A stretch of DNA of 64,000 bases from Betaproteobacteria bacterium HGW-Betaproteobacteria-1 (GCA_002842435.1 PHCX01000001.1:248001-312000), one strand, 5' to 3'. Shown: positions 49,995 through 61,077, counted from the stretch's first letter. The notes: generated from the letters alone by a model not told the origin. Made by a program: numbers and translations.

Positions 49995-51980
49995 TTACAG
50001 GACAGATTTCACCGTAGCTACGACATTTTCAACAGTGAAGCCGAAGTGCTTCATCAGCACACCGCCTGGAGCGGATTCGCCGAAGGTATCAATACCGACG
50101 ACTGCACCTTCCAGACCGACATACTTGCGCCAGAAATCAGGGTGAGCTGCTTCAACTGCCACACGCTTGACGCCCGGGGTCAGTACGCTGTCGCGGTAAG
50201 CCTGATCCTGTGCATCGAACACGTTGGTGGATGGCATTGAAACCACGCGCACCTTGGTGCCGGCAGCGTTCAGTTCGGCAGCAGCCTTGACAGCCAGATC
50301 CAGTTCGGAGCCGTTGGCGATGATGATGACATCAGCCTTGCCAGCCACGTCAGAGAACACATAACCGCCCTTGCGGATCAGGTCGAAGTGAGCAGTGTCA
50401 TGCTTGATGCCAGGCAGGTTCTGACGGGACAGCACCAGGCTGGTCGGACCATCATTGCGCTCAACTGCAGCAACCCAAGCCACGGCAGTTTCAGTCGCGC
50501 TACCTGGACGCCATACGTTCATGCGTGGGATGTAACGCAGGCCGGAAGTGTTTTCCACTGGTTGGTGGGTTGGGCCGTCTTCGCCCTGACCGATGGAGTC
50601 ATGGGTCAGTACGTAAACTACACGTTGCTTCATCAGCGCGGACATGCGCATGCCGTTCTTCATGTAGTCGGAGAACATGTGGAAAGTACCACCGAATGGC
50701 AACAGACCGCCATGCAGTGCCATACCGTTCATGATGGCAGCCATACCGAATTCACGGACACCGTAGGAAATGTAGTTGCCTGGCTCCTTGCCGCTCACGT
50801 GCTTGAAGCTGCCGGTGCTGGTCAGGTTGGAACCGGTCAGGTCAGCAGAACCGCCGAGGAATTCCGGCAGTGTCGGTGCCAGGGCACCAATCACGTTTTG
50901 TGAAGCCTTGCGGGAAGCAACACCTTCAGCCTTTTCGTTGGTTGCAGCGATCATGGCATCGGTCGCTTGCTTCCAGTTGGCTGGCAGTTCGCCGGCCATA
51001 CGGCGCTTGAATTCTGCAGCTTCTGCAGGGAAAGCCTTGGCATACGCATCGAACTTGGCATTCCAGTCAGCTTCAGCCTTGGCACCCTTGGCCTTGGCAT
51101 CCCAGCCTTCGTAAACGTCAGCAGGAATTTCGAATGGTGCGTGTGGCCAACCGATGGCTGCACGAGTTACAGCAACTTCGTCATCACCCAGTGCAGAACC
51201 GTGGCAATCATGAGAGCCGGACTTGTTTGGGGAGCCCTTGCCGATAATGGTCTTGCAGCAGATCAGGGATGGCTTGTCGGTAACCTTCTTGGCAGCATCA
51301 ACTGCAGCCTGGATAGCAGCAGAATCGTGACCATCTACGGATTGAACGTGCCAGCCGTAGGCTTCGAAACGCTTGGCGGTGTCATCGGTGTACCAGCCTT
51401 CGATGTGACCGTCGATCGAGATGCCGTTATCGTCCCAGAATGCAACCAGTTTGCCCAGACCCCAGGTACCGGCCAGCGCGCAGGCTTCGTGGGAAACACC
51501 TTCCATCATGCAACCGTCGCCGAGGAACACGTAAGTGTAATGGTCGACAATGTCATGGCCTGGCTTGTTGAACTGGCTAGCCAGCAGCTTTTCTGCCATG
51601 GCAAAACCAACGCCGTTGGCAATACCTTGGCCCAGCGGACCGGTGGTGGTTTCTACGCCAGGTGCATAACTGTATTCAGGGTGACCTGCACACTTGGAAT
51701 GCAGTTGACGGAAAGTCTTGATGTCGTCGATGGAGACATCGTAGCCGGTCAAGTGCAGCAGGGAGTAGATCAACATGGAGCCATGGCCGTTGGACAGAAC
51801 GAAACGGTCACGGTTAGCCCAATGCGGGTTCTTCGGGTTGTGGCTCAGGTTGTGGTTCCATACCACTTCGGCAATTTCTGCCATGCCCATAGGGGCGCCT
51901 GGGTGGCCAGAATTTGCCTTCTGGACCGCATCCATGGACAGTGCACGGATGGCGTTACATAAATCGGTACGAGTTGCCAT
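49995..51980 (-). CDS. tkt: Transketolase
   Basis: The start at 51980 has GGGAG upstream; 661 residues. It has the thiamine-diphosphate motif [43 protein letters not shown] and the C-terminal [18 protein letters not shown]. It exchanges two-carbon units in the pentose phosphate or, in methylotrophs, the ribulose monophosphate cycle. It is the first gene of the tkt-gap-pgk group; a 239-bp gap lies upstream. Confidence 0.97.
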   Translation of the reverse strand: MATRTDLCNAIRALSMDAVQKANSGHPGAPMGMAEIAEVVWNHNLSHNPKNPHWANRDRFVLSNGHGSMLIYSLLHLTGYDVSIDDIKTFRQLHSKCAGHPEYSYAPGVETTTGPLGQGIANGVGFAMAEKLLASQFNKPGHDIVDHYTYVFLGDGCMMEGVSHEACALAGTWGLGKLVAFWDDNGISIDGHIEGWYTDDTAKRFEAYGWHVQSVDGHDSAAIQAAVDAAKKVTDKPSLICCKTIIGKGSPNKSGSHDCHGSALGDDEVAVTRAAIGWPHAPFEIPADVYEGWDAKAKGAKAEADWNAKFDAYAKAFPAEAAEFKRRMAGELPANWKQATDAMIAATNEKAEGVASRKASQNVIGALAPTLPEFLGGSADLTGSNLTSTGSFKHVSGKEPGNYISYGVREFGMAAIMNGMALHGGLLPFGGTFHMFSDYMKNGMRMSALMKQRVVYVLTHDSIGQGEDGPTHQPVENTSGLRYIPRMNVWRPGSATETAVAWVAAVERNDGPTSLVLSRQNLPGIKHDTAHFDLIRKGGYVFSDVAGKADVIIIANGSELDLAVKAAAELNAAGTKVRVVSMPSTNVFDAQDQAYRDSVLTPGVKRVAVEAAHPDFWRKYVGLEGAVVGIDTFGESAPGGVLMKHFGFTVENVVATVKSVL

Positions 51981-52219
51981 TTCAATCTCCCTCATCTTTC
52001 AAACCGGGTTTAATAGAGAAAAGTCTGTCTGCCGACACTTGGTGTCAGACAATCAGCCCCGCTCAAATTCTTGGAATCCCCCTCAGTACAGGATATCGCC
52101 GACATTAATGCTTGCCGCTATTTCTTTGTTATGGTCGGGGGTTTAGTGCGTAATTATTGCCTAGTTAGCGATTTTCAGCAACTGCAAGCCTGTCACACAG
52201 GCTTGTGAAGATACCCGAA

Positions 52220-52786
52220 TCAGGCCGCATCTTCGCGCCATTTAATGGAGCAACCGATGGATGAAATCTGTTCACGCGGGCCCTGGCCGCTTTCCGCGAT
52301 CAACTTCATGGCCTTGAACAAATCCCGCGTTGGATTCGGGGTCGGGGTCATCTCGCGGCGCTGGTCATCGAAGCGGCCGCGATACTGCAACTCCAGATCC
52401 GCATTGAAACCGAAAAAGTCCGGCGTGCAGACCGCGCCATAAGCCTTGGCCACTTCCTGCGTTTCATCCAGCACATAGGGGAAAGAAAAATCGAACTCCT
52501 GCGCCATGACCTGCATGTTTTCGTAGGAATCTTCCGGGTAGTTGACCCAGTCATTTGAAGAGATGGCAATCGAGTTGATACCCAATTCCTTGAGTTCAAG
52601 CAGGTCTGCCACCAGGCGTTCACGGATTGCCTTTACATACGGACAATGATTACAGATAAACATCACCAGCGTGCCTTTGGGGCCGCGAATATCCTCCAGC
52701 GTCCAGTATTTGCCATCGACGCCGAGCAGCCTGAAATCAGGCGCCTTCCAGCCAAAATCACAAATCGGTGGGTTAAGGCTTGCCAT
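52220..52786 (-). CDS. Thioredoxin-fold redoxin (AhpC/TSA-like)
   Basis: The 188-residue cytoplasmic protein has a thioredoxin fold with active site CNHCPYVKAIRERL, FRLLGVDGKYWTLEDIRGPKGTLVMFIC before it and GAVCTPDFFGFNADLELQYRG near the cis-Pro. This family is described as a thioredoxin-family or TlpA-like reductase; no specific partner is known. It is divergent from rsmE. No signal peptide. Confidence 0.88.
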   Translation of the reverse strand: MASLNPPICDFGWKAPDFRLLGVDGKYWTLEDIRGPKGTLVMFICNHCPYVKAIRERLVADLLELKELGINSIAISSNDWVNYPEDSYENMQVMAQEFDFSFPYVLDETQEVAKAYGAVCTPDFFGFNADLELQYRGRFDDQRREMTPTPNPTRDLFKAMKLIAESGQGPREQISSIGCSIKWREDAA

Positions 52787-52863
52787 CTGAACGACTCCTT
52801 CAATTAGAATTAGGGTTCATTTTAACACTGCCGCCCGGCTTGAAAACCTTGGACAGACACCCC

Positions 52864-53592
52864 ATGCCCCGATTCTACTCACCTGAAAAACTTGCTCCCG
52901 GCGCTCTCATCAGGCTTTCGGATAACGCCGCCGTGCACGCCAGCCGCGCGTTACGCATGAAAGTTGGAGACAGCGCCGTATTGTTCAACGGGGACGGCAA
53001 CGACTACCTGTGCGAATTGACCTACATGAGCAAGAGCGAAGTCAGCGCCAAGGTGAAATCCGTCAGCGACAACACCTGCGAATCACCCCTCAACATCACG
53101 CTGATCCAGGCCATTTCCTCTGGTGACCGCATGGACTTCACCATACAGAAGGCGGTGGAACTGGGCGTCACCGCGATCCAACCCATCTCCAGCCAGCGCA
53201 GCGTGGTCAAACTCTCCGGCGAGCGCGCCGAGAAACGCCGTGAACACTGGCAGAATGTGGTCATCTCCGCTTGCGAACAATGCGGGCGCTCCATCGTGCC
53301 GGAAGTCAGGCCGGCCACCTCGCTGGCGCAATGGCTGGGACAATCCGAGACCGCCGAGCTCCGCATCATCCTTTCGCCCGGCGCCCCGCAAAGTCTCAAT
53401 GAACTGACAAAGCCATCAGGCGACATCCAGCTGCTGATCGGCGCCGAGGGCGGCCTGACTGAAGACGAAATCAGTCTTGCCACCACTCACAACTTTACCC
53501 CCATCCGGCTGGGCAATCGCATTCTGCGCACTGAAACTGCTGCGCTCACTGCAATCTCATCCCTGCAGACCCGGTGGGGCGATTTTAATTAA
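52864..53592 (+). CDS. rsmE: 16S rRNA m3U1498 methyltransferase RsmE
   Basis: The start at 52864 (MPRFYSPEKLAPGALIRLSDNAAVHASRALRMKVGD) gives 242 residues. The SPOUT knot is visible in LLIGAEGGLTEDEI and RLGNRILRTETAALTAIS. It methylates U1498 of 16S rRNA. Upstream start candidates from 52780 are not family-like. Confidence 0.95.
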   Translation: MPRFYSPEKLAPGALIRLSDNAAVHASRALRMKVGDSAVLFNGDGNDYLCELTYMSKSEVSAKVKSVSDNTCESPLNITLIQAISSGDRMDFTIQKAVELGVTAIQPISSQRSVVKLSGERAEKRREHWQNVVISACEQCGRSIVPEVRPATSLAQWLGQSETAELRIILSPGAPQSLNELTKPSGDIQLLIGAEGGLTEDEISLATTHNFTPIRLGNRILRTETAALTAISSLQTRWGDFN

Positions 53593-53617
53593 TTGCAATT
53601 TTCATACATTTATATAA

Positions 53618-53640
53618 AAATATGCTTTTAACGCATATTT
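53618..53640. promoter_or_regulatory. Inverted repeat immediately before the HTH-argA start
   Basis: AAATATGC (53618-53625) and GCATATTT (53633-53640) are perfect inverted copies with a 7-base spacer, ending 9 bp before the ATG at 53650. TATATAAAAAT just upstream could be a -10 region. No ribosome site is clear. The position fits an operator for the HTH domain encoded by the gene itself. Confidence 0.55.
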
Positions 53641-53649
53641 GGTTACCCT

Positions 53650-55218
53650 ATGTCCATCGGAAACGCAATTCGCAAGCGGCGCAAAACGCTGGGACTCACC
53701 TTGCAGACACTCGCCCAACAGGTCGATACCGACAGCGGCAACCTGTCGCGCATTGAGCGAGGCGTACAGGGCGTTTCCGAAACCATGCTGAGGCGGCTTT
53801 GTACCGCTCTCGACTGCACTCCCGCCTTTCTCTATTCGCAGTCGGAAGCGGCCAGCGCTCCTGCCGCCCAGACATCCACACAGATACAGCTACAAAGGCC
53901 GCAGGAATTCGTGCGCTGGTTCCGTTCTGCCGCACCCTACATCCATGCCTTTGGCGGCCGCACCTTTGTCATCGCCTTTGGTGGCGAGGTGGTCGATGAC
54001 GGCCAGTTTGTTGCGTTGTCCCACGATCTCAACCTGCTCGCCAGCCTGGAAGTCCGGCTGGTACTGGTGCATGGTTCGCGCCCGCAGATCGAATCGCGCC
54101 TGAAAAAGAACCGCATCGAAACGCACATGGTAGACGGCCTGCGCGTCACCGATGACGAGGCCATGCAGGCTGTGAAAGAGGCCAATGGCGCCGTGCGCGT
54201 CGAAATCGAAGCCCTGCTTTCGATGGGATTGGTCAATTCGCCCATGGCCGGTTCGGACATCCGGGTAGCCAGCGGCAACTTTGTCACGGCAAAACCACTG
54301 GGCGTACTCAATGGCGTCGATTTACAGCATACCGGCACGGTGCGCCGGGTTGATGCCTCCGGCATTCAGAAAAGACTGGATGACGGCGAGCTGGTGCTGC
54401 TCTCCCCCATGGGCTATTCACCGACCGGAGAGGTGTTCAACCTGACGCTGGAAGACGTGGCCGTGAACGCGGCGATTGCGCTGGACGCAGACAAGCTGAT
54501 CTTCCTGATCGATACGCAAGGCGTGCACAACGCGCGCGGCGAATTGTTGCGGGAAATGACCGCGCACAAGGCGGAAAATCTGCTGCGGCACATCAAGGAA
54601 AAAGGCGACCAGAACATCACCGAAGACGAAAAATATTTCCTGCCTGCCGCCATCAAGGCCTCGGACAACGGTGTCGCGCGCACGCACCTGATCAGCCGCC
54701 ATGTCGACGGCGCCATTCTGCAGGAACTGTTCACGCACGACGGTATCGGCACCATGGTTACCGAAGAGCCGCTGGAAGCCATGCGCCAGGCCGAGATCGG
54801 CGATGTCGGCGGCATCCTGCAACTGATAGAACCGCTGGAAACCGAGGGCGTGCTGGTCCGGCGCGGGCGCGAACGGCTGGAGATGGAAATCAGCCATTTC
54901 CATGTCATGGAGCACGATGGCCGCATCATCGGCTGCGCCGCGCTCTATCCGTTTCCGCAGCAGAAAACCGCCGAACTTGCCTGCATGGCTGTTCATCCGG
55001 GATTCCGCCGCGGCGGGCGCGGCGACAGGCTGCTGAAATATTGCGAGCAGGAGGCGAAGGAATCCGGCCTGCAATCCATATTCGTTCTCACCACCCGTAC
55101 CGAACACTGGTTTCTGGAGCGCGGCTTTGTTGAAAAGGACGTCAGCAGCCTGCCGCCACAACGGCAAAACCTCTACAACCTGCAGCGCCGCTCAAAGGTG
55201 TTCTGGAAGCAGATTTAG
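53650..55218 (+). CDS. argA: N-acetylglutamate synthase with fused N-terminal HTH domain
   Basis: The 522-residue protein is about 80 residues longer than classic ArgA. Residues ~1-65 are an XRE-type helix-turn-helix (IGNAIRKRRKTLGLTLQTLAQQVDTDSGNLSRIERG); a Ser/Ala/Gln linker (~66-82) follows; then an amino-acid-kinase fold (FVIAFGGEVVDD, VLVHGSRPQIE, ~95-330), which binds arginine in ArgA, and a GNAT domain (~370-515, ACMAVHPGFRRGGRGDRLLKYCE). It acetylates glutamate to start arginine synthesis. The fusion is in frame without a sign of error. It may let arginine status control DNA binding. Confidence 0.92.
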   Translation: MSIGNAIRKRRKTLGLTLQTLAQQVDTDSGNLSRIERGVQGVSETMLRRLCTALDCTPAFLYSQSEAASAPAAQTSTQIQLQRPQEFVRWFRSAAPYIHAFGGRTFVIAFGGEVVDDGQFVALSHDLNLLASLEVRLVLVHGSRPQIESRLKKNRIETHMVDGLRVTDDEAMQAVKEANGAVRVEIEALLSMGLVNSPMAGSDIRVASGNFVTAKPLGVLNGVDLQHTGTVRRVDASGIQKRLDDGELVLLSPMGYSPTGEVFNLTLEDVAVNAAIALDADKLIFLIDTQGVHNARGELLREMTAHKAENLLRHIKEKGDQNITEDEKYFLPAAIKASDNGVARTHLISRHVDGAILQELFTHDGIGTMVTEEPLEAMRQAEIGDVGGILQLIEPLETEGVLVRRGRERLEMEISHFHVMEHDGRIIGCAALYPFPQQKTAELACMAVHPGFRRGGRGDRLLKYCEQEAKESGLQSIFVLTTRTEHWFLERGFVEKDVSSLPPQRQNLYNLQRRSKVFWKQI

Positions 55219-55239
55219 CGGCGCATCAAAAAAATTTCT

Positions 55240-55269
55240 CAAGGGGCTTGCAGGCCCCTTGAATTTTTT
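55240..55269 (+). terminator. Terminator after argA
   Basis: CAAGGGGC and GCCCCTTG pair around TTGCAG, followed by AATTTTTTC, 22 bp after the stop. Confidence 0.9.
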
Positions 55270-55362
55270 CAAGCCAGCCCAATCTCCTAATCAAGCAGGC
55301 AAATTAGCCAGCAAGGTTTTCGTAGTCCTGAATTCAACTGACTTGATTGAAAGGAAATACAA

Positions 55363-55794
55363 ATGGCCAACATCACGCGTAACGACCCGTTTAGCGTTAC
55401 AAATTTCGACCCGTTTGATGAAGTGTTCCGTGGTTTCTTCCGTCCGGTTCGCATTGAAAACAGCACTCAGCCGCAGATGAAAATTGACGTCGAAGAACAC
55501 GAACAGAATTACACAGTACACGCCGAGATTCCCGGCGTGACCAAAGAAAATATCCATGTGACGATCGATGGCAACCAGGTCAGCATCAGCGCCGAAGTCC
55601 GCAAGGAAAATGAAGTGAAGGAAGGCACCCGGGTGCTGCGCAGCGAACGTTATTTCGGCAGCGTGTCACGCAGCTTTGCACTGGAAAACGAGATCGACGA
55701 AGCCAAGGCTGAAGCGCAATACAAGGACGGCGTGCTGGAGCTGATACTACCGAAAAAGACCGTCAGCTCCGCCAAGAAACTCACCATCAAATAA
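55363..55794 (+). CDS. Hsp20/alpha-crystallin small heat-shock protein
   Basis: The 143-residue protein has an alpha-crystallin domain (~35-130, IDVEEHEQNYTVHAEIPGVTKENIHVTIDGNQVSISAE, then SERYFGSVSRSFALENEID and YKDGVLELILPKK). It holds unfolding proteins for refolding by other chaperones. It stands between two terminators as a single transcription unit, with GAAAGGAAA before the ATG. Confidence 0.95.
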   Translation: MANITRNDPFSVTNFDPFDEVFRGFFRPVRIENSTQPQMKIDVEEHEQNYTVHAEIPGVTKENIHVTIDGNQVSISAEVRKENEVKEGTRVLRSERYFGSVSRSFALENEIDEAKAEAQYKDGVLELILPKKTVSSAKKLTIK

Positions 55795-55813
55795 TCACCA
55801 TTCCTCCTCGTTT

Positions 55814-55837
55814 AGCGGCCGCAAGGCCGCTTTTTTT
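55814..55837 (+). terminator. Terminator after hsp20
   Basis: AGCGGCC and GGCCGCT pair around GCAA and run into TTTTTT. Confidence 0.9.
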
Positions 55838-55923
55838 ATTCGCGCACATCATCAATCAAGCTTTTCATCCCTGCATTAAAGTTTAGAATCATTACATTAC
55901 TCTAACCACGCAAAGCAGTCCCC

Positions 55924-56910
55924 ATGAATAAACCCGCAACATCCGGGCAGGATATAGACACTGCAAAGTTTCAGCAGTTGAAAGTCAGTACGCTTTTTGC
56001 GGACTTGCGCGGATTTACCACCGTCTCCTCCGAGTATCCTCCAAAAGTGGTCATCAAGATGCTGAACCGCTATCTCTCCGCCATGAGCGAGATTGTGATC
56101 CAGCATGACGGTATGGTGGATAAATTCATGGGCGATTCCATCATGGCGACATTTGGCACCCCCAAGCCGCATGCAGATGATTTGCAGAGAACCCTGACTT
56201 GCGCCGTCAGGATGCAACTGGCGATGGACGATATCAATGCCACCAACAACCGCCTGCAATTGCCGTCGCTCTACATGGGCATCGGTATCAACACCGGCAA
56301 GGCCATGGCTGGCAGGCTCGGTTCAAAACTTCATTCCGAATACACGGTGATCGGCGACAGCGTCAACCTCGCCTCGCGCATCGAGTCTTTCAGTTTGCGC
56401 GGCCAAATCCTGATCGGCCAGGAAACTTTCAAACAGGCCGGCAGCTTCATCAAGACCGGCGTCCCCATTGAAATCTTCGTCAAGGGCAAAGCGGATCCTG
56501 TGCAGGTGCATGAGATCCTGGCCATTCCTTCCCTGAACCTGACCGTACCGAGGCGCGAAGCGCGCAGAAGTCAGCGGGTCAAGGTACGCATGCCTTTCAC
56601 CTACCAGCAGATCGAGCACAAAATCGTATCGGACCAGGTACTGCAAGGCACAATACGCGACATCAGCTACTTCGGCATCCAGGCCGAATTCGACCAGAAA
56701 ATCAAAGTGCTGGATGACATCAAGCTCAGCATCGATCTCTCATTGATCGGTTATCACGCCGGCGACATCTACGGCAAGGTGGTTCGCACCAGCGAGCACA
56801 AAGGCAAACATCTGGCGGCGGTCGAGTTCACCTCAATCACATTGCAGAACGAAGTGAACATCCGCCAGTTCGTACAGATGCTGATTCAGGGTTGCGAAAA
56901 AGCCGTCTGA
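55924..56910 (+). CDS. Class III adenylate cyclase with C-terminal PilZ domain
   Basis: The 328-residue soluble protein has a complete class III cyclase domain (~15-205): metal Asp residues in LFADLRGFTT and FMGDSIMATFG, the Lys before the latter, the Asp of VIGDSVNLASR that selects adenine, and the transition-state Asn and Arg in NLASR. Residues ~210-325 form a PilZ domain with RRSQRVKVR and DISYFGIQAEF, the two motifs that bind c-di-GMP. The fusion suggests that c-di-GMP controls cAMP synthesis. No membrane segment is seen. It converges with fhs. Confidence 0.92.
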   Translation: MNKPATSGQDIDTAKFQQLKVSTLFADLRGFTTVSSEYPPKVVIKMLNRYLSAMSEIVIQHDGMVDKFMGDSIMATFGTPKPHADDLQRTLTCAVRMQLAMDDINATNNRLQLPSLYMGIGINTGKAMAGRLGSKLHSEYTVIGDSVNLASRIESFSLRGQILIGQETFKQAGSFIKTGVPIEIFVKGKADPVQVHEILAIPSLNLTVPRREARRSQRVKVRMPFTYQQIEHKIVSDQVLQGTIRDISYFGIQAEFDQKIKVLDDIKLSIDLSLIGYHAGDIYGKVVRTSEHKGKHLAAVEFTSITLQNEVNIRQFVQMLIQGCEKAV

Positions 56911-56916
56911 ACCGAC

Positions 56917-58590
56917 TTAATAGAGTCCGCTGACCAGCCCCTCATCATCAATATCGATGCGCGTGGCACAAGGCACCTTCGGCAGGCCGGGCATGGTCAT
57001 GATGTCGTCGCAGATCATGACGATAAATTCCGCGCCGGCGCACAAGCGCACCGCCCGAATCGTAATCACATGCCCCTGCACGGCACCCCTTGCACTGGCA
57101 TCGGTCGAAAACGAATACTGCGTCTTCGCCACACAGATCGGATAATAACCATAGCCATCGGCCTGCAACTGGTCGATCTGCACACGCAATCGCCTCGGCG
57201 CATGCACATCCGCTGCGCCATAAATCCGGGTGGCGACCTTGCGCACTTTCTCCCATAACGGGTCGCCATCTTCATAGACGAACTGCATGCTGCTCTTGTC
57301 GCTTTCGACCAGTCGAACCACCTCATGCGCCAGATATTCAGCGCCTGCACCGCCTTTTGCCCAGTGTTCGGCGAGGACGACATTGACGCCCTGCTCTGCC
57401 AGATGCTGGCGCACCAGCGCGATCTCGGCATCGGTGTCGGCATTGAAGCGATTGATGGCCACCACGCAAGACAGGCCGTAATGCCGGGTGACGTTCTCCA
57501 CATGCTTGCGCAGATTGGCCAGCCCTTGCTCCAGCGCCTCCAGATTCTCGATCTCCAGTTGCGGAACCTCGACACCGCCGTGGTATTTCAGCGCGCGGAT
57601 GGTTGCGACGACGACACAGGCGGATGGCCGCAAACCGGATTTGCGGCATTTGATGTCGATGAATTTTTCGGCACCGAGGTCAGCACCAAAACCAGCCTCG
57701 GTCACGACATAATCGGCCAGTTTCAAACCGAGCTTGGTAGCGATCACCGAATTGCAACCGTGGGCGATGTTGGCAAAAGGGCCGCCGTGGACGATGGCTG
57801 GCGTATGTTCCAGCGTCTGTACCAAATTGGGCCGGATGGCATCTTTCAGCAATACGGTCATGGCGCCGTGCGCCTTCAGGTCGCGCGCCTGCACCGGCTT
57901 GCCATCGTAGGTATAGCCGATGACGATATTGCCCAGCCGCTGCTTGAGATCTTTCAGCGATTCCGTCAGACAGAAGATCGCCATCACCTCGGAAGCGACG
58001 ACGATATCGAAACCGTCCTCCCGTGCCTGACCATTGACCTTGCCACCGAGACCGACGACGATCTGCCGTAGCGCGCGGTCGTTCATGTCCATCACGCGTT
58101 TCCAGGTCACCTGACGCGGGTCGATCTGCAGTTCGTTACCCTGGTGGATGTGATTATCGATGAGTGCGGCAAGCAGATTGTGTGCGAGGGCGATGGCGGC
58201 AAAATCGCCGGTGAAATGCAGATTGATGTCTTCCATCGGCACCACCTGCGCATGCCCGCCACCGGCAGCGCCGCCTTTCATGCCGAACACCGGCCCCATG
58301 GAAGGCTCACGCAAGCAGACGATGGCTTTCTTGCCGATACGATTGAGGGCGTCTCCCAGACCCACCGTCGTCGTCGTTTTGCCTTCGCCTGCCGGGCTGG
58401 GGCTGATCGCCGTCACCAGAATCAGTTTGCCCTCCGGTCGCTGTTGCAAATGTGGATTGAGCCGGGTGTCGATCTTGGCCTTGAAACGCCCATACAACTC
58501 GACGGATTCTTCAGTCAAACCCAAGTCGGCGGCAATCTCGCTAACTTTCTTCAGCTGGGCTTTCTGGGCTATTTCAATATCACTCGGCAT
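56917..58590 (-). CDS. fhs: Formate-tetrahydrofolate ligase
   Basis: The start at 58590 ([25 protein letters not shown]) has GAGGAAG upstream; 557 residues, the normal length. The P-loop-like [24 protein letters not shown] and [19 protein letters not shown] are family signatures. It makes 10-formyl-THF from formate, THF and ATP, feeding purine synthesis and one-carbon metabolism. The gene converges with the cyclase gene, 6 bp between stops. Confidence 0.97.
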   Translation of the reverse strand: MPSDIEIAQKAQLKKVSEIAADLGLTEESVELYGRFKAKIDTRLNPHLQQRPEGKLILVTAISPSPAGEGKTTTTVGLGDALNRIGKKAIVCLREPSMGPVFGMKGGAAGGGHAQVVPMEDINLHFTGDFAAIALAHNLLAALIDNHIHQGNELQIDPRQVTWKRVMDMNDRALRQIVVGLGGKVNGQAREDGFDIVVASEVMAIFCLTESLKDLKQRLGNIVIGYTYDGKPVQARDLKAHGAMTVLLKDAIRPNLVQTLEHTPAIVHGGPFANIAHGCNSVIATKLGLKLADYVVTEAGFGADLGAEKFIDIKCRKSGLRPSACVVVATIRALKYHGGVEVPQLEIENLEALEQGLANLRKHVENVTRHYGLSCVVAINRFNADTDAEIALVRQHLAEQGVNVVLAEHWAKGGAGAEYLAHEVVRLVESDKSSMQFVYEDGDPLWEKVRKVATRIYGAADVHAPRRLRVQIDQLQADGYGYYPICVAKTQYSFSTDASARGAVQGHVITIRAVRLCAGAEFIVMICDDIMTMPGLPKVPCATRIDIDDEGLVSGLY

Positions 58591-58690
58591 GGCTTCCTCT
58601 TTCGTGAATTTAGCATTGCGACTTGAACCGGGCACCTTCATGAAAACTTAGCATAATTTCGGAACCGCCTCAGGCTTTTTTTCAAGGTAA

Positions 58691-59611
<921 letters not shown>

Positions 59612-59737
59612 TTCCAGTCTCCATTTCAGCGGCGATACTGCGTTGACTTCCTCGCTCCCTCCTTGCCGTGCTACAGCACTGTCCGCGTCGGTCGCTCGTC
59701 GTCGCCTTGTCTCGCCATCGAACTGGAGCTGGAAAAG

Positions 59738-60367
59738 GTGAGTCGCGTCTGGGTGTTCGATCTAGACAACACCCTGCACGATGCCGACACGCATATCTTC
59801 CCGGTCATGAACCAGGCCATGACGCAATACATCATGGATCACCTGCAACTGGACGAAGAAGACGCTCACGCGCTGCGCCGCCACTACTGGCATGTCTACG
59901 GCGCCACGTTGAAAGGCCTGACCCGCCATCACGGCGTCAGCCCGCACCACTTTCTCAACGAGACCCACCAATTCCCCGAACTGCCGCAGATGGTGATTCA
60001 ACGCAAACGCCTGCGCCACTGGCTGCAGAGCCTGCCCGGACGTAAGGTGGTATTTACCAACGCGCCGCAACATTACGCCTACCGTGTGCTCTACCTGCTC
60101 GGCGTCGACGACCTGTTCGAGGAGGTATTCAGCGTCGAATGCAGCCGCTTCCACCCCAAACCCTCCGTGCGCGGCTTTGCCCGCATGTTACGCAGCATAG
60201 GCGCCAAGGGCAGCGACTGTGTCATGCTGGAGGACAGCCTGCCAGCACTGAGAACGGCAAAGCGCATGGGCATGAAAACCGTCTGGATCAGCCGCCGGCT
60301 ACACAAGCCCAACTACGTCCATTACCGCATCCCGAGCGTGTTAGCCCTTACTCACGTTCGGTTATAA
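59738..60367 (+). CDS. HAD-superfamily pyrimidine 5'-nucleotidase
   Basis: The GTG at 59738 with GGAG nine bases upstream is chosen; it gives VSRVWVFDLDNTLHDADTHIF at the start, as in relatives, and 209 residues. The upstream frame to 59663 is not family-like. HAD motifs: DLDNT (nucleophile Asp), VFTNAPQHY, KPS and MLEDSL. It probably dephosphorylates pyrimidine nucleotides (SDT1-like). It sits between argB and slmA, a common betaproteobacterial order. Confidence 0.92.
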   Translation: MSRVWVFDLDNTLHDADTHIFPVMNQAMTQYIMDHLQLDEEDAHALRRHYWHVYGATLKGLTRHHGVSPHHFLNETHQFPELPQMVIQRKRLRHWLQSLPGRKVVFTNAPQHYAYRVLYLLGVDDLFEEVFSVECSRFHPKPSVRGFARMLRSIGAKGSDCVMLEDSLPALRTAKRMGMKTVWISRRLHKPNYVHYRIPSVLALTHVRL

Positions 60368-60368
60368 T
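60363..60368 (+). promoter_or_regulatory. Consensus -10 box upstream of slmA
   Basis: A TATAAT hexamer lies at the end of the HAD gene, 87 bp before the slmA ATG. The best -35 (TTAGCC at 60341, 16-bp spacer) is poor. Confidence 0.4.
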
Positions 60369-60406
60369 CCTGAAAAAGCATTACCCGTCACAAGATCAAC
60401 AAGCAC

Positions 60407-60434
60407 CAAATTAACAAGTACAAATTAACAAGTA
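60407..60434 (+). repeat. Two perfect tandem 14-bp copies in the slmA leader
   Basis: CAAATTAACAAGTA occurs at 60407-60420 and again at 60421-60434; a partial related copy (CAACAAGCAC) precedes. They end 20 bp before the slmA ATG, upstream of the AAAGGAAA ribosome site. Confidence 0.8.
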
Positions 60435-60454
60435 ATAGCAGCAAAGGAAAAAAC

Positions 60455-61012
60455 ATGGCAGGCGAACGCAAACAGCAAATCCTCGAAACTCTGGCCAAGA
60501 TGCTGGAAAACCCCAAGCGCGAAAAGATCACCACAGCAGCACTGGCGGCAAAACTGAGCGTCTCCGAAGCCGCACTCTACCGCCACTTTGCCGGCAAGGC
60601 GCAGATGTTCGAAGGCCTGATCGACTTCATCGAACAAACCCTGTTCGGCCTCATCAACAAGATCACCACAGAAGAAACCGACGGCACCGCTCAGGTGCGT
60701 CGCACGGTCGGCGTGCTGCTGATGTTCGCGGAAAAGAACCCGGGCATGACGCGCGTACTGATTGGCGATGCACTGGTCAACGAAAACGAAGCCCTGCAAC
60801 AACGCGTCAACCAGATGCTGGACCGGCTGGAAATCACCATCAAGCAAAGCCTGAAGATCGCCGTGACCGACTCAGGCAAGAAGATACTGCCGGAAGCGCA
60901 AGCCAACCTCATCATGAGCTTCGTCATCGGCCGCTGGCACCAATACGCCAAGAGCGGCTTCAAGCGCAAACCGATGGAGTTTGCACAATTACAGTTGGGA
61001 ATGTTCTGCTAG
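60455..61012 (+). CDS. slmA: Nucleoid-occlusion factor SlmA
   Basis: The 185-residue TetR-family protein has the HTH ITTAALAAKLSVSEAALYRHFAGKAQMFEGLIDFIE and the C-terminal SFVIGRWHQYAKSGFKRKP typical of SlmA. It binds chromosomal sites and blocks FtsZ rings over DNA. AAAGGAAA is a good ribosome site. The last ~45 bases of the gene and following ~20 occur again, split, at 61078 and 61941. Confidence 0.95.
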   Translation: MAGERKQQILETLAKMLENPKREKITTAALAAKLSVSEAALYRHFAGKAQMFEGLIDFIEQTLFGLINKITTEETDGTAQVRRTVGVLLMFAEKNPGMTRVLIGDALVNENEALQQRVNQMLDRLEITIKQSLKIAVTDSGKKILPEAQANLIMSFVIGRWHQYAKSGFKRKPMEFAQLQLGMFC

Positions 61013-61077
61013 GAATCAGAGGCTGCGCCAGCCGGGCGAGACCGGCGGTTTTGTCTTTAAATCATAAAGCTTGCAAT

